Assembly: GCA_007026445.1 (NCBI GenBank)
Contig: VDMD01000004.1
Coordinates: 1,054,001 to 1,118,000, forward strand
Reading direction: 5' to 3'
DNA length: 64,000 nucleotides
DNA from: Schizophyllum amplum
Lineage: Eukaryota; Basidiomycota; Agaricomycetes; Agaricales; Schizophyllaceae
Position 1 is the first letter of the stretch. Each line of letters starts with the position of its first letter. The notes beneath the pieces are model-generated. The model did no database searches and was not told the DNA's origin. It was given only the letters and a program-made list of their open reading frames with translations. Of this stretch, positions 1-11,374 are shown piece by piece. The translations under genes were made by a program, and so were the position numbers.

Positions 1-3000
1 CGCCTTCTTGCGCTTTTTGGTGTTGCCGTTAACAGCGGGCGATTCTGGTGGTGTGGGGGGCGGGAGTGCGGGGCTGGAGGTCACCGTTGTTCTCCGGGGG
101 GCCTTCGCGGGTGCCGTAGCGACCTGGCCGTTGGATTTGATGGCGGGGAGGGCGTTGGGTTTGTGCTTTGCGTGACCGTTCGTTTGCGGAGGTGGGGGTG
201 CGCTTTGTATCGGTCTCGCTACAGAGGAGCGTCAGTAAGAGTGCGCGTTCTGAGCGATAGCCCACGCACGCTTGATACTTTGCTTGCTGAAAAGCTCAAT
301 GAATGATGCTATCATGGAATTGTCGGGTAGCAATGCTGGTGGCGGGGGCGATATCGGCGGCGCCTCCTCCATCTCCACATCGTCATCCTCCTGTTGTGCG
401 CCTTCTCCGTTTGGCCCGTCTTCTTCTCGCGCGTGCACGAACGAGCCCATGATGGTATCGAACATGTCTTCCATGGGGGGCATCAAGTACGCCGGCTCCT
501 CGAACAGACTGTCCGTCGCGGGCTCTGCAGGCGCCGGGCGGGCGGATGAAAGGCTACTGCTCGGTAGAGCCGCCTCGCCGAAGATCTCCTGGAAGAGCGT
601 ACGACGGTGAGGCGTGCCCTCCGTAGTAATGCTCTGCGCGTGTGCGCCGATGTCCTCCTGGTGCTTGATGTCATCGCCGATGAAGACGACGTCCCACTTA
701 TCGGAGATGCCGACAAACGAAAAGCCGGTGGTGCTCGACGACTCGCCGTGCCACACGACGCTTTTCAGCATCAACGGCACGCTCCGAAGTGCAGGTCTTG
801 GGGAGGAAGGACTGAATACGGCGATGGCCGTTGACCCGGCCTCGGAGCCCTTGTGAAAGGCAGCGAATGAGTCGTTCTGCGGATGCGCCACAATATGTTC
901 AACGGCCGACGAGCAGCGATGATGCCAGCGAACTGGATAAAAATGAGCCATCATCCATACCTCTGGAAGGATGAACATACCAGTTTGGAAGAGAAGGTCC
1001 CATAGCACGACGTCCTTGCCACCTGCAACGGCGAGATAGCGTCCAGCCGTGCCCAAAAAGCAGGCGTCCGTCGGCGACTTGCACTCCGGAGCAGTCAGGG
1101 TCTGCCGCAGCTGGGTGGTGGTCGGATCATAGATGGCGACCGAAGACGATGTTGCGATGGCCAGCAAAGACCCATCTGGAGACCACGACGATTTGGAAGG
1201 CTTCTCAGTGCGGAAGCCGAAACTTGAACGAAGTAGCCAATAGTCTGTCATCATGTCAGTTCGCAGACAGATCTCAAGCCGCAGAAAGACGCACCCTCCT
1301 TCGGCCCGTCCTTGCTCTTGACGGTGCTTATCCGCCACAGCTTGATGAAGCCATCGTCACCCGTTGTGACGAGCTGCAACGACTGCGTCGAACTGGGAAC
1401 GGGACTGAAGCGGAGATCCGTGACACCATGTTGCCCGTGCGGCCGGTCGATGCGCGTATTCAAAGTCCACGACGACGACTTGCGGTCCCAGCCCAGAGCT
1501 TGAGGTAGACTTCCCCGCGGAACGTGTCATCGCCCGCTCGGTTGTCTATGGTTGCCATCCAGTCGCCCGAAGGTGATATCTCTGCCCTCTCGACCCGAGC
1601 TGGTTCGAGCGGTACGTCGTCGCGGCGCGAGACACGATTTGATGGTGATACCTCGAGCTCGGACACGAGCTGCGACGCGGATGGGGAGTATACTTGCAGA
1701 GAGGAAGGATGGGAGGAGGGGAGGATGAGCGTCGCAGTCTGATTGTGAACAGCAAGTGGTGTGCTGCCTTGCAGAGGAGTGGATATTGTCACTGCGGGAT
1801 CTGAAGAACCATTAGCAATGCGACAGATAGAAGGATATGCAATGCTTACCGAGCTTGATGCGCGAGTAGCTGCGGGATGCTTTCAAGCTATCGGCATTGA
1901 CGAAGGTGTACGTTGCGTCTGCAAGACCGAGGAGGTACTCCGGTTCGCCGTTCACGGGGTTTGACAGGAAACTGTGCGAATGGGGGCGCCGACACGAGGA
2001 CGAACTCTTTCCGGCCGGTACGTAGCTGCCACGCGACTAACACCGCCTCCTCACCACCACTCAGCAAATATGCGCCATTCAACGTGAACGTGAGTGACGC
2101 AACAGCATGTGCATGCCAGTGCAACGACGTGGTGTCCGACTTCTTCTCCACTCCGATCGCGTTTACAGCGAGGTCGCGATTCAGGCATACCACAGACGGA
2201 TATTACCCTTGACATCGCCAGTGGCAAAGTAGTCGTCAACAGGATGAGTGGCGAGGCATGTGAGCTTCTCCGGGGATACATATTTCGTGAAGCCGTCTTC
2301 GAGTGATGAGGAGTTGACGATGTACGCTTTGTGGCCGGCGGTTGCGACAAGCCAATCGCCCGATGCAGAGAATGCAAGTCCTGTCGGGTAGCGCGTCTTT
2401 CCGATAGGCGTGATGGCGGACGCTGTTTGCAGGGATGCGTCGGCAGTTGCTTCGGAGGGCTTTAGCGAGACGCGAAGCACGGCAGCATTGTCGTCTAAGC
2501 GGACGTCAGAAATTGATTTACGAGTATTGATGCTAGAACGCACCTCCTCGGCCCTGCTTCTTGCTGGGTTTCGAAACAGCAACGAAGACGACGTCTTTGA
2601 ACTTTTGGTGCGCACAGACGTGCCGAATGGGCTGCGCGAGATCGATCGTCTGCAGCAGGACGGCATCCAGATAGTCCCAGACCAACAAGCAACCATTTAG
2701 TGATCCGACGATCAGCTGGAACACATTGTGGGGATTCAACGTTGCGCAGGTGAGCGTGTCGGCGAGGGACTCCTTCCCCGCGGGTCGAGGGTTGCTCAGG
2801 GTAGAGACAACCACGCCTGTGGCCGCAGAGTGTATCTTGACTGATGATCCCACCAGCGAGAAGAAATAACTGACGCGGAGCACGTTAGAGGTTACATGCC
2901 GATGCGCTGCACTGCGACATACCTTCCGTCCCTCGTAAACACGGGGGGAACATTGCATGCAGACGAGTCTGTCAGGCGCATCCAGTCCCAAGTGGTAGTT

Positions 3001-3165
3001 TCGCCGGAGTCCGCCTCCACTGTGGCGTCCTTCGCATGAGCTTCGGGGACTGGCAATGCATCCTGCTTCGGCTTCCCCTTGCTTTTCCTGCTTTTCTCGG
3101 TGGGCGGCGTCTGGGCTCTGGGGAAGGGGGACTTGGTGTGGTTGGCGAGAGCTCGATGCCGCCAT
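1..3165 (-). CDS. UTP17: U3 snoRNP WD-repeat protein, UTP17/WDR75 (Nan1) type; 3' end cut by window
   Basis: Nucleolar WD40 scaffold of the small-subunit processome (t-UTP/UtpA), needed for pre-18S rRNA transcription and processing. Reading down from about 3.1 kb, the translation resembles WDR75: the first blade has FSLVGSSVKIHSAATG, then LLVWDYLDAVLLQTI, GDVKGNIRLW, LHWHAHAVASLTF with LLSGGEEAVLVAW, and a second propeller near 1.7–0.9 kb (DDGFIKLWRI, LAVAGGKDVVLWDL). An acidic stretch lies near 350–430. The last visible intron is 219–269 (51 bp, branch-like CTTACTGAC); its acceptor opens a tail ending in KKRKKA that runs off the window, as expected for a nucleolar protein. Introns near 2878–2931 and 2488–2536 are also clear. 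The frame slips by one base near 2186 (RLWY then CLNRDLAV) and near 1970. The start is uncertain: ATG 3165 (MAASSSRQ) needs one more frame slip, and 3251 or 3272 are in frame but lie close to the neighbouring gene. Confidence 0.8.
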
Positions 3166-3316
3166 CGTGCAGCAACCCGGCGATGGGTGAGTGCTCGAGC
3201 CAAAAATTTGACGCTGGAAGCGGAAGCGCGCACACGTGGGCGATCACACATGGTGCTTTCCGAATTCCCCATCGGGCCGATCAGCCGAGTTAAACATCAT
3301 CTTGATCTTGACGTCG

Positions 3317-5286
3317 ATGGCGCCTAACAAGCGGAAGCCTGGCAAAGGCAAGCAGTCCGCGGAAGGCCCAGCAAAGGGCAAAGGCAACCCAGAAGATGAC
3401 ACCAAGAAGAAGTTAACCATGACAGAACCGTGGCGTCTGGAGTCATCCTTCATCAGACTCTCGCCCGAATTTCTGGAAGTCACGAAGAAACAGGCCACGG
3501 CCCCTCTGCCTCGCCCACTTCCTCCATCATGCGCAATATTTCCAGAGGACCCAGATATGAAAGAAGATTCTTTGTACTGTCCCAGGAGACCGAAGTGGCG
3601 CTATGAGATGACGAAAATAGAGGTGGAGAAGAACGAGGAGGGTCTATTTCGCAAGTGGCTCGAGGACGCAGACGACAAAATCAATGGATTTGCCGATTCA
3701 AAGGATGTTATCAATACCGAAGGACCAACTCGCTCCCCTTGCTACTACGAGCGTAATCTGGAAGTCTGGCGACAGCTCTGGCGCGTCACTGAGATATCGG
3801 ACATCATCCTTGTTCTTCTCGACTCTCGCTGCCCGCTTATTCATTTCCCGACGTCATTGTCCAAGTATCTTGCATCTTACGAGGCAAAGAGGGTGATCCT
3901 TGTCCTGACCAAAGTCGACATCACCGGCTCTGAACGCACTAGCGCCTGGATCGACTACATCTCGAGAAGACACGCCGGTATCCGCATTGTAGAGGTCGAG
4001 TCCTATGCAGAGAAACAATTCTCTGCTACTGGACGCAGGCCTGCATACGAACCTCATCTACCGCAAGAGTTCCGGCAGAGGCTCGTGCAAGCCATCCGCG
4101 ACACTCATGAGGAGATGCTGCAGCCGCCGCAGAAGGTGCGGGAGAACGAGAAACGACTGGCTCACTGGAAACCGACAGTCAGACGGTCGGTCGACTGGGA
4201 GGCGGCTGCATCGCACCGTGCTTTTGGAGCGCCGGAAACAATACTGCCCTTCAAGACGAAGTCGGAGGCCGAGCCAGGGGATGCAGAAGAGCCACCATAC
4301 CTGACAATCGGCCTGATAGGTTCGTATATATTTCCGCGCTGAATTTTAACTAACATACATCTACAGGTCAACCGAATGTTGGTAAATCGTCTCTGCTGAA
4401 CGCGTTGTTCGGTGCGTCGAAAGTGCGTGCGTCCAGAACGCCAGGGAAGGTTGGCCGCTTTCTCATAGCTGTGCAACTTCATCAACTGACCTCATCTATA
4501 AGACCAAGCATTACCAGACTCTCTTCCTCTGCCCCGGCATCCGCCTCGTCGACTGCCCGGGGCTTGTTCTTCCTTCACACCACGAGATGGAGATGCAGGT
4601 CCTAGCTGGAATTCTCCCTATTTCCCGGGTTTCCGCCGTCCCCGCCTGCGTGCATCATGCAGCGCGCTGTATGCCCCTCGAGCGCATCCTCGGGCTGCCG
4701 CACCCCAGCGCCAGCGCACCCCCCGCAGAGGACAAGCGGACCTGGCGCGCGGGTGCCGGCCCTAAAGCTCCGCCTGCCACGTCACAGTGGTCCGCGATGG
4801 ACATCCTCACGGCGTACGCGGAGAAGAAGGGTTGGCTTACGGCGAAGGCGGGGCGGCCGGATGTGCATCGTGCAGGAAATGCCAGTGCGTCAGAATAGTT
4901 TGCGTGTTCGTCGACTTTGTGGCTGACGCGCTTGTGCAGTCCTGCGTATGGTCGCTGAGGGCAGGATCCGATGGGGCTACTGGCCTCCGGGCACGGACGA
5001 AGGCAAAATCCGCGGCACAGCTGGTGCGGATGGCGTGGGCATATGGATCCCAGGGCTGGATGCTATGGACGACGAAGAGAGCGAGGAAGAGGATGTGGAG
5101 GAGGAACAAGAGGACGAGCCGCCCCGGGCAGCCGGCAAGGCGCACGAGACCAGCAGTGAGGAGGACGCCGAGGACGCGGAGTCGGACGAGGGCCCTGGGA
5201 TCGAGGTCAGCCGGGGCCGCTTCGGTGCCTTGACCATGCTGGAGGACGACGAGGAGAGCGAGGGCGCTTCGAGTTCCGAAAGGTAA
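3317..5286 (+). CDS. GNL1: Circularly permuted GTPase of the GNL1 (HSR1/MMR1) family
   Basis: Predicted YlqF/YawG-type GTPase linked to nucleolar ribosome maturation. The G motifs are in permuted order: G4 TKVD (near 3910), then G1 GQPNVGKSS split by intron 1, then G3 DCPG (near 4553). YYERNLEVWRQLWRVTEISD is characteristic of GNL1 rather than of NOG2 or LSG1. Exons are 3317–4319, 4367–4449, 4503–4884 and 4940–5286; all junctions are GT–AG and restore one frame. The N-terminus is Lys-rich (KRKPGKGK), typical of this family. The C-terminal exon is very acidic (EESEEEDVEEEQEDE) and ends near ALTMLEDDEES, as GNL1 proteins do. The start at 3317 is preferred over an in-frame ATG at 3236 because the basic family-like N-terminus begins there. 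It is divergent from UTP17, another ribosome-biogenesis gene, so a shared promoter is possible. Confidence 0.87.
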
Positions 5287-5525
5287 GATGCGCCGCTTCT
5301 GCTATTGTCGTGTGTTGCGGTACTCACGGGACTCGATATAGTTGAAGGGTTGTGTGTATGTACTCGAGGAGCTATAGACGATGCCGTTCCTGAGGGGGCG
5401 GTATGACCTTGCCCCATGCGTTGCCTTGTCGCCGTCGGCCCGTCGTCGTGGTTATGTCGAGGGGTCTGCTCAGCATCGGCACATGCGCCTTCTTCTGGGC
5501 GGTTTCTACGCACGCGTGTAACCCG

Positions 5526-5533
5526 TATAAAAG
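5526..5533 (+). promoter_or_regulatory. TATA box of acetylesterase gene 1
   Basis: TATAAAAG lies 36 bp before the ATG at 5569. It matches the canonical TATA element, and the spacing leaves room for a short 5' leader. The paralogue at 48.2–49.2 kb has TATATAAG at a comparable distance. Both enzymes are probably secreted and inducible, a class often driven by TATA promoters. Confidence 0.6.
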
Positions 5534-5568
5534 CGCGTGAGATGTAGAATAGGACTTGACTTAGCAAG

Positions 5569-6632
5569 ATGTTTACCTCGTCCTTCCTCGCTCTCGCTCT
5601 CGCCTTCTACTCACTCCCCCAGCATGCAGCGGCTGCGACAGTGTACATGGCCGGCGACTCGACCATGGCCACGAGCGGTGGTGGTTCCGGGACCGCAGGC
5701 TCGTCTCACTTCTCCGATTGCATCGATCTGCTTCAACTAACCGACTGGTACTCGCAGGATGGGGATCATACCTCGGGCAATACCTGAGCCTGTCCGTCGT
5801 CAACAACGCGGTCGCCGGTCGATCTGCGCGTTCCTACACCGACGAGGGTCGCTTCACCACTTTGATTAACAAGGCGGCGTCGGGCGATTTTGTCATCATA
5901 GAATTTGGCCACAACGATGGGTCTGCAGGTTCCGGAGCCGACAATGGACGACAGGATGCGTACTCGGATGGCTATAACGACACAAACGTCGTCTACGATT
6001 CAAGGTGCGTTGTGCATATTTATCGCATTGTGATGATTTCTTGACGATGGGATCGCAGCGGCAAAGCGATCACAATTCACTCATTCAACTATTACATCGA
6101 GAACGCAGTGCGGTCCTTGCAAGACAAGGGTGAGCGCAGAAATGCTGGGATATCCGCTGGCTAGATGTCTGACCCGTGAGTCGTCTGCAGGTGCGATTCC
6201 CATCGTCTCGTCGCAGACGCCCAACAACGGATGGACGGGGAACTCGATCAGCGATCCGCCACGCTTCGTCGCCTACGCTGCAGAGGTGGCGGGGAACACC
6301 TCAGTGGCATATGTCGACCACTACCGCTACGTGGCACAGGCATACGAGGTCAGCTCCATCGTTTAGTTGGGGCGAATATTCTCTGACGAGCCCGACCGTT
6401 ACGCAGGCTATAGGCGAGAGCACAGTTAACACCTACTTCCCGAATGACCATACTCACACCTCTGCGGCGGGTGCGAATGTCGTTGCGCAGGCTTTCGTGC
6501 GCGGTTTGTTGTGTGGCGACAGCCAGCTCAAGTCTCACGTGAACAGCGCCGGGAAGGGTGTACCAAGTGCGTCTTAGTGCATTCACGACGCGCGTAATTT
6601 AGCTGACGAGCTTTTCAGACGGATGTTTGTGA
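5569..6632 (+). CDS. Rhamnogalacturonan acetylesterase 1 (SGNH hydrolase, CE12 type), secreted
   Basis: Removes acetyl groups from the rhamnogalacturonan backbone of pectin, outside the cell. A signal peptide is clear (MFTSSFLALALAF, cleavage near AAA). SGNH blocks follow: AGDSTMA with the nucleophilic Ser, the block I region NNAVAGRSARSY, EFGHNDG (Asn block), and NDHTHTSAAG with the catalytic Asp-x-x-His. Introns lie near 5691–5758, 6014–6058, about 6129–6191, about 6350–6403 and 6567–6618. Intron 1 has no good GT donor; a GC donor (GCTCGT) or an upstream GTTCCG would both restore the frame. The last intron leads to a 14-nt final exon, so the protein ends in Asn-Gly-Cys-Leu instead of reading on to the stop at 6575–6577. 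The paralogue at 48.2 kb has the same ending, which supports this reading. Confidence 0.88.
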
Positions 6633-7521
6633 GGGGCTTAGGGCGTATTCATTGGTGCCTATGTAGTATGACTGGATGTCGGGCGGAGGGAAAAAAGAAA
6701 CGGGAGTTCTGTCGTCCATGAAATGAAGCGCCTTGACTCTTGTCTAGCAAGGCAATGACCTTCAATCCTACGAGCGTGACACAGCGTCAACCTCTTGTTT
6801 AATGAGGTAGGATTTCTTCTCTTGTCTACTGGGCGAAGGTGATTCATTCCAGTTAGACTTGTAACTGAAGCGCGGATCACACCTCGGAATATGCACCTTT
6901 TGGCACATTCATCATAGCCGGAGATCAGTGCACCCGAGTCTGCAAGCCGTCGGTAGACTATACCTTTCGTCTGCTCTGCGCAACCTCGTACAAGTATTCG
7001 ACTGTGTGATGCGGCCACACGACGCGATGTGCCGGCTTCCGGATCCTTCTCTCCTTCCCGGCAGTCGGTTGCTGTTGGACCTCAAGGCCTCAGGTTGCGA
7101 GGCACCAATGGGCACGACTGCGTTGAAAAGCAAGGTGGCGGAGCATCGCCGACATGAGGCAATTGTCTAAGTCCGAGCCTTCGCTCAATGGCAAGCACTG
7201 AGCTCTACATCGTCTGACTCGTCTCTTCTGAAGGCCGCTCGTCGGTGAGAAATTGGAAGGCAAGGCGTTAAGGAAGATGCCGGCGGCCGTAAAGTTGAAC
7301 ATTCAACATTGCTGATTGCCGGGGGCCGGGGGTAAATGAGCGGCCGAATGGAGATGCCGTCACTGTTCGTTCAACGGAATCAACAGATGCCAGATGCCAG
7401 TCGGGCGAACACGAGTACTGTAATCGTTGATGATTAGACTTCCATCTAAACTGTATTCCTTGTCCTGAACCACCACCATCGACAGCTGGCACTCACTGAG
7501 CTTGGCGCCAGCCCGTCCCCC
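6633..7521. other. Intergenic stretch with no supported gene
   Basis: Between the acetylesterase stop and the methyltransferase ATG I find only short frames in conflicting registers on both strands, with no recognisable domain, tRNA-like structure or repeat. It probably holds the acetylesterase 3' UTR and the methyltransferase promoter. Confidence 0.5.
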
Positions 7522-9901
7522 ATGTCGCTCAGCATGCAAACGGACATCCCCCCGGACACCCCGATCATGGTGTCGCCCCCACCGACCATCCTCACATTCG
7601 GTCGCGACGCACCACCGAACATGCTCGTCTCGTCCGACAGCCCCATGTTTGGCTCCATGCGCTCCAAGTCGGGCACCTTCTCCTCCGCCACCGGTGCCTC
7701 CTTCGACGGGAAGCGGCAGGGACGTACAGCCAAAGGTGCACAGTTCACCATCAAGCACGGCCAGCGGCACCACGCGTATGATCCTGAGAAGGCGCCGTAC
7801 GCTGTATCTTATGACAGGACCATACTGGAACTGTGCGTGCATCCGCATGATGATTCCCCTCCCCGCTTACGATGCACAGTGAGGCTCTTGATCTCGCCCT
7901 TGTCAAGCACCTCAGGGAAGGGTCCGTCTCGTTCGTCAATTACGACTCCGAGGACTACGACGCCCACCCACAGCGAGTGCTTGACCTTGGCTGCGGTGTA
8001 CGTTCCTGCCACCACACGCGCCCCCACGGCTTACTGATCCTCGATTCAGACTGGAACATGGGTCGTTGATGCCGCAAGAGAATGGCCAGAGGCCGAACTC
8101 GTACGCGCACTGCTTCAAGCTCCGCACATCAGCCGCTCATCTACCCGCCAAGGTCGGCTTTGATCTAGCAGCTATCCAAGTACCGCTACAACTTCTGGAG
8201 CCATCACTGGCATCAAGGATAACTTGGACGCACGGCAATTTGTGAGTCCCGGCCACCTTTCGCGCGCGCCGCCCTAACGCTGCCTACAGTCTCACCACGA
8301 AGTTGCCCTTCGAAGACGACGAGTTTGATCATGTCCATATCAAGTCGATAGCGAGAGGAGTACCCGAGAATAAGGTGCGAATATGTCAACGTACACCTCC
8401 GAACTTCGTTACTGAAGTCGCGCTGTAGTGGCAAACTATATTTGAGGAAGTGAATCGCGTACTCTGCCCCGGAGGCGTCGTCGAACTCATCGAAGAAGGT
8501 CAGCCCTTTGACTCCTTTCAACCCGCCGGTCTCCTCACAGTGTTTCTAGACATCATATTTCCTCATCTGCCGCATTGGTTTACCTCCCCCCTCCGTGCAC
8601 GACAACGACGCACAGCATCTGTTCATTATCCCGACGGCAGTGAAGGAGGCGCATACCCAGCAAGATCAGATACCCCCGCACGAGCACCTCTGGAGCACGC
8701 ATTACTAGAATCTCTCCACCAATCAGTTTACGAGCACCGTTTCATCAACATGACACCCAGTTGTGCGTAGGATTGCAGTTCTCCGTCGTCCTCGGCTGAT
8801 TTATGCTTCGTAGCTGTATTGCCTAGCTACTTTGACACCTACTTTCGACGAATCACACAAGGTCCCGTCCTGAAGTTCCCCATGCCACCGATTCCTCCTC
8901 CGCCACCGCCCCCGCCAGATAATATTGTTCTGCCCGCCGCGGGCGTTCTCGACATCGGGCTCGACCTGTCCGATCCTATCGAGACGCGTCCCTCGTCGTC
9001 GGCACGTCCGGTCTCTATCTCGTTCTCTTCGACCCGGTCGACATCTACAGAAGAATCGCAGACCGCGTCTGTGTTCACCACACGCAGTGACAGCAGTGAC
9101 TCCACCCGCATATCTTCTCTCCACGCCCCGGAAGCGTCGAATGGGTCATCATCAAAGCGAACGAGCGAGTTGTTCGGAGACGACGCGGATACGCTGCGGG
9201 CCTCCAACACACCTATCCCGGCGTTGGAAGTGCTCTCTAGAGTCGGAGACGACGAGTCATCGACATCCGACGAGGATTGGTCGGGCCCTTCCTGGGAGCC
9301 CAAGCAGCTTTTCTCTGTTGACAGTACTTCGTCAAGGCGTGACTCGGCACTCATACCTAAGAACCTGTTGTCTGCCGACAAACTTTACGAGCTCAGTGCT
9401 CGCTCGCTGGCCATGCATCTGCACTGGTAAGTCACGCATTCATTGTTGTTATACACGGCTCCTGAAAGTTCTGTCAGCTCCTATCGTTATGTCCTCGGAT
9501 GTCAGGAGGCGATGTGGGACGAACTCAAGTACCGTCTTCGCAACCGCCTAGAGTCTCTGGAGCTCTACGGCTGGGACGATGAGGAGGACTTCGAGGAGAC
9601 GCACAACCGGCATAAGTTCGAGACCCTCATCCAGCGTTATCAGTCGTACGTCGTCTGTCCCTTCACATAACCGCGGTTTGTTCACCATACGCTCAGCGAT
9701 ATGCAAGCACGAATATCGCTCTGGTGCACGCTGTGCGAGCTCGGTTGGACCTACCCGCCTCGGGATCCGCTGTCGAAGGCGCAGGCGATGGAGGAAGCAC
9801 GGCTGCGGGAAGCCATGGCGGAGGCGCGGCGTGTCGCGCAACAGGGTGACCTTCAGTTACCTTCTCGCGCCCTGCGAGCGATGGTGGGGCACAAGGATTG
9901 A
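7522..9901 (+). CDS. Class I SAM-dependent methyltransferase with long low-complexity insert
   Basis: Multi-exon gene. The N-terminal exon (MSLSMQTDIPPDTP) is Ser/Pro-rich. The methyltransferase core follows: RVLDLGCG joined across an intron to TGTWVVDAAREWPEAE (motif I, SAM glycine loop), then VGFDLAAIQVPLQ (acidic residue of motif II), FEDDEFDHVHIKS (motif IV) and VNRVLCPGGVVELIEE (motif V/VI). After about 8.85 kb comes a Pro-tract and a Ser/Asp-rich insert of about 170 residues. The C-terminal part resumes with LYELSARSLAMHLHW, EAMWDELKYRLRNR and ARISLWCTLCELGW. Introns are at about 7832–7879, 8000–8050, 8110–8160, 8240–8288, 8373–8428, 8500–8550, 8764–8812, 9426–9477 and 9645–9697. Similar long methyltransferase-like proteins are common in Agaricomycetes. 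The substrate cannot be told from sequence. Confidence 0.78.
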
Positions 9902-10227
9902 GTCGATCGTATGCTGTTTTCTCGTGTGCGTTCTGTCTTGGGACAATATGGGTCGCTTTGTCACTTCGGTGTAGACTATGTTATCAGTATCATGAACATA
10001 TACTGTTGTATTTTAGCTTTCACGATGTTTGCGCGTATTGAGAATCAGATATTATGAACATCTGCCACGGGAAGCCGAAAACTCTACTATGTGGCGCGCG
10101 TCATGCCATATGCTCAAACCTGCTCAAGCTTCGTGGGCTCTCCGAGGCTGGGCTTGTGTGATATTACAAAATAGTACAACACTAATTATTGGCTATTCTA
10201 TGCAGGAGTCCATATGCTATTTCGTGG
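9902..10227. other. Intergenic, between convergent gene ends
   Basis: AT-richer than its surroundings. It holds the 3' flanks of the methyltransferase (+) and the homeodomain gene (-). No gene, repeat or RNA structure was recognised. Confidence 0.5.
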
Positions 10228-11051
10228 TCACACTGTTTCTGGGAAGACCACTACAGGTCCAGAAAGCGACAGCAAAGACAGTGCGGCCTCTGATGCGGTA
10301 TCGCTTTGCGGAGGTGTGGTGAAGCGTGGATCTGGCCGTGTTGGCGGCGGGCGCGCCTCGAGGTCGCTGGCGGATGAGCTGTCCACACTGTCCTCCCCAT
10401 CCGAGACATTTGTGAGAGACGCCCAGACGTCCTGCCCCCGGCGGTGCGTCTGCTGCTCGCACGCCCATTCGAGCGTGATCCGCCGCTGGCGACCCTGCTC
10501 CGGCCGGCGCTTGTGGCGCGTACGCACGACGCGTATACGCTGTGTCGAGTCTGCGAGCTCGTCGATGCTGACACTCTTGCTACGCGTGTGAGTACGGACA
10601 GGCGAATTGTTCTGGAGCGAGGCGTCGAGGTAAAGGGGGTAGCCGGCCGCATCGACGGGGCAACGCTTCGCGAGCGCTTTGCGTCGCTTTCGGTACCAGG
10701 TGGTAATCACCGAAAGATCTCTGATCATCGTCAGCTCATGGACGATATGGCGAAATAGGGGAAGGGTAAGACTTACACTCCCATGTCGCGTGCGATAGCT
10801 TGCTTCTCGATGGTGGTAGGTTGCGCATCGCCGTCAAACAGGACCATGAGCGTCGTGACCTGGTCGTCATTGAGCCTGCGCTTCGCAGGCGAAGATATCG
10901 TCGCAGGAGATTCTGCAATTTATCCGTCAGCAGCGGTCGGACGCGCCCGACGCGCGACGCGACGCGTACTCTTCGGAATATCTGCACGCGATGGCCCCGA
11001 GTCCATTTCTGAGGCGCGCGAGGTGCCAGACCGGCGAGAAGAGGAAGTCAT
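10228..11051 (-). CDS. Homeodomain transcription factor, atypical helix 3, not part of the HD1/HD2 pair
   Basis: Three exons join cleanly: 10970–11051, 10777–10912 and 10228–10720 (introns 57 and 56 bp, GT–AG), giving 236 residues from ATG 11051. The first exon is short and easily missed. The homeodomain spans roughly residues 35–90: it starts near KRRLNDDQVTTLMVLF, continues through TTIEKQAIARDMGV, and helix 3 reads VITTWYRKRRKALAKR. The invariant Trp and the Arg-rich end of helix 3 are present, but the usual WFxNxR is WYRKRR, so the Asn that contacts DNA adenine in most homeodomains is replaced. There is no three-residue TALE loop. The rest is Ser/Arg-rich (RSKSVSIDEL) with no other domain. 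It is probably a DNA-binding regulator; targets are unknown. It lies about 41 kb from HD2 and does not resemble HD1 or HD2 outside the domain. Confidence 0.7.
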
Positions 11052-11374
11052 TGCAGGCGGTGGATGAAAGCAAGAGACAACAGGATCCGTCCAGTTTCCG
11101 CAGGGTATGAGCCCCCAAGCGGAAGCAAACGCGAATGTCTAAGCGGACGCGTCGTGGGTCGCGTCGTGATGCGTCACGCGTCTGCGATGCAACCCGGCAT
11201 GAAGAAAGCGAGACGTATTGAATGCATAAGCTGGCATGAGAGTAAGATACAGGTGGGGCTTTGGACCTTCCGAGCAGTAGATGTAGATACATAGCGAGCA
11301 TAGCGAGCATAGCGATAGGATTGGTCTGATATCAGCAGAAAGAGTATACTTCAGAGGTGTCCCTCTCTTTTGTC
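11052..11374. other. Intergenic with a short 9-bp tandem repeat
   Basis: Lies upstream of the homeodomain gene (-) and downstream of the F-box gene (-). ATAGCGAGC is repeated nearly three times from 11291 to 11315. Otherwise nothing is recognised; it presumably contains the homeodomain gene promoter. Confidence 0.5.

Noticed and set aside
10228..11051. A second HD1 or HD2 mating gene
   Set aside because: No TALE insertion, no WFQNHR, no partner gene and no N-terminal specificity-like region.
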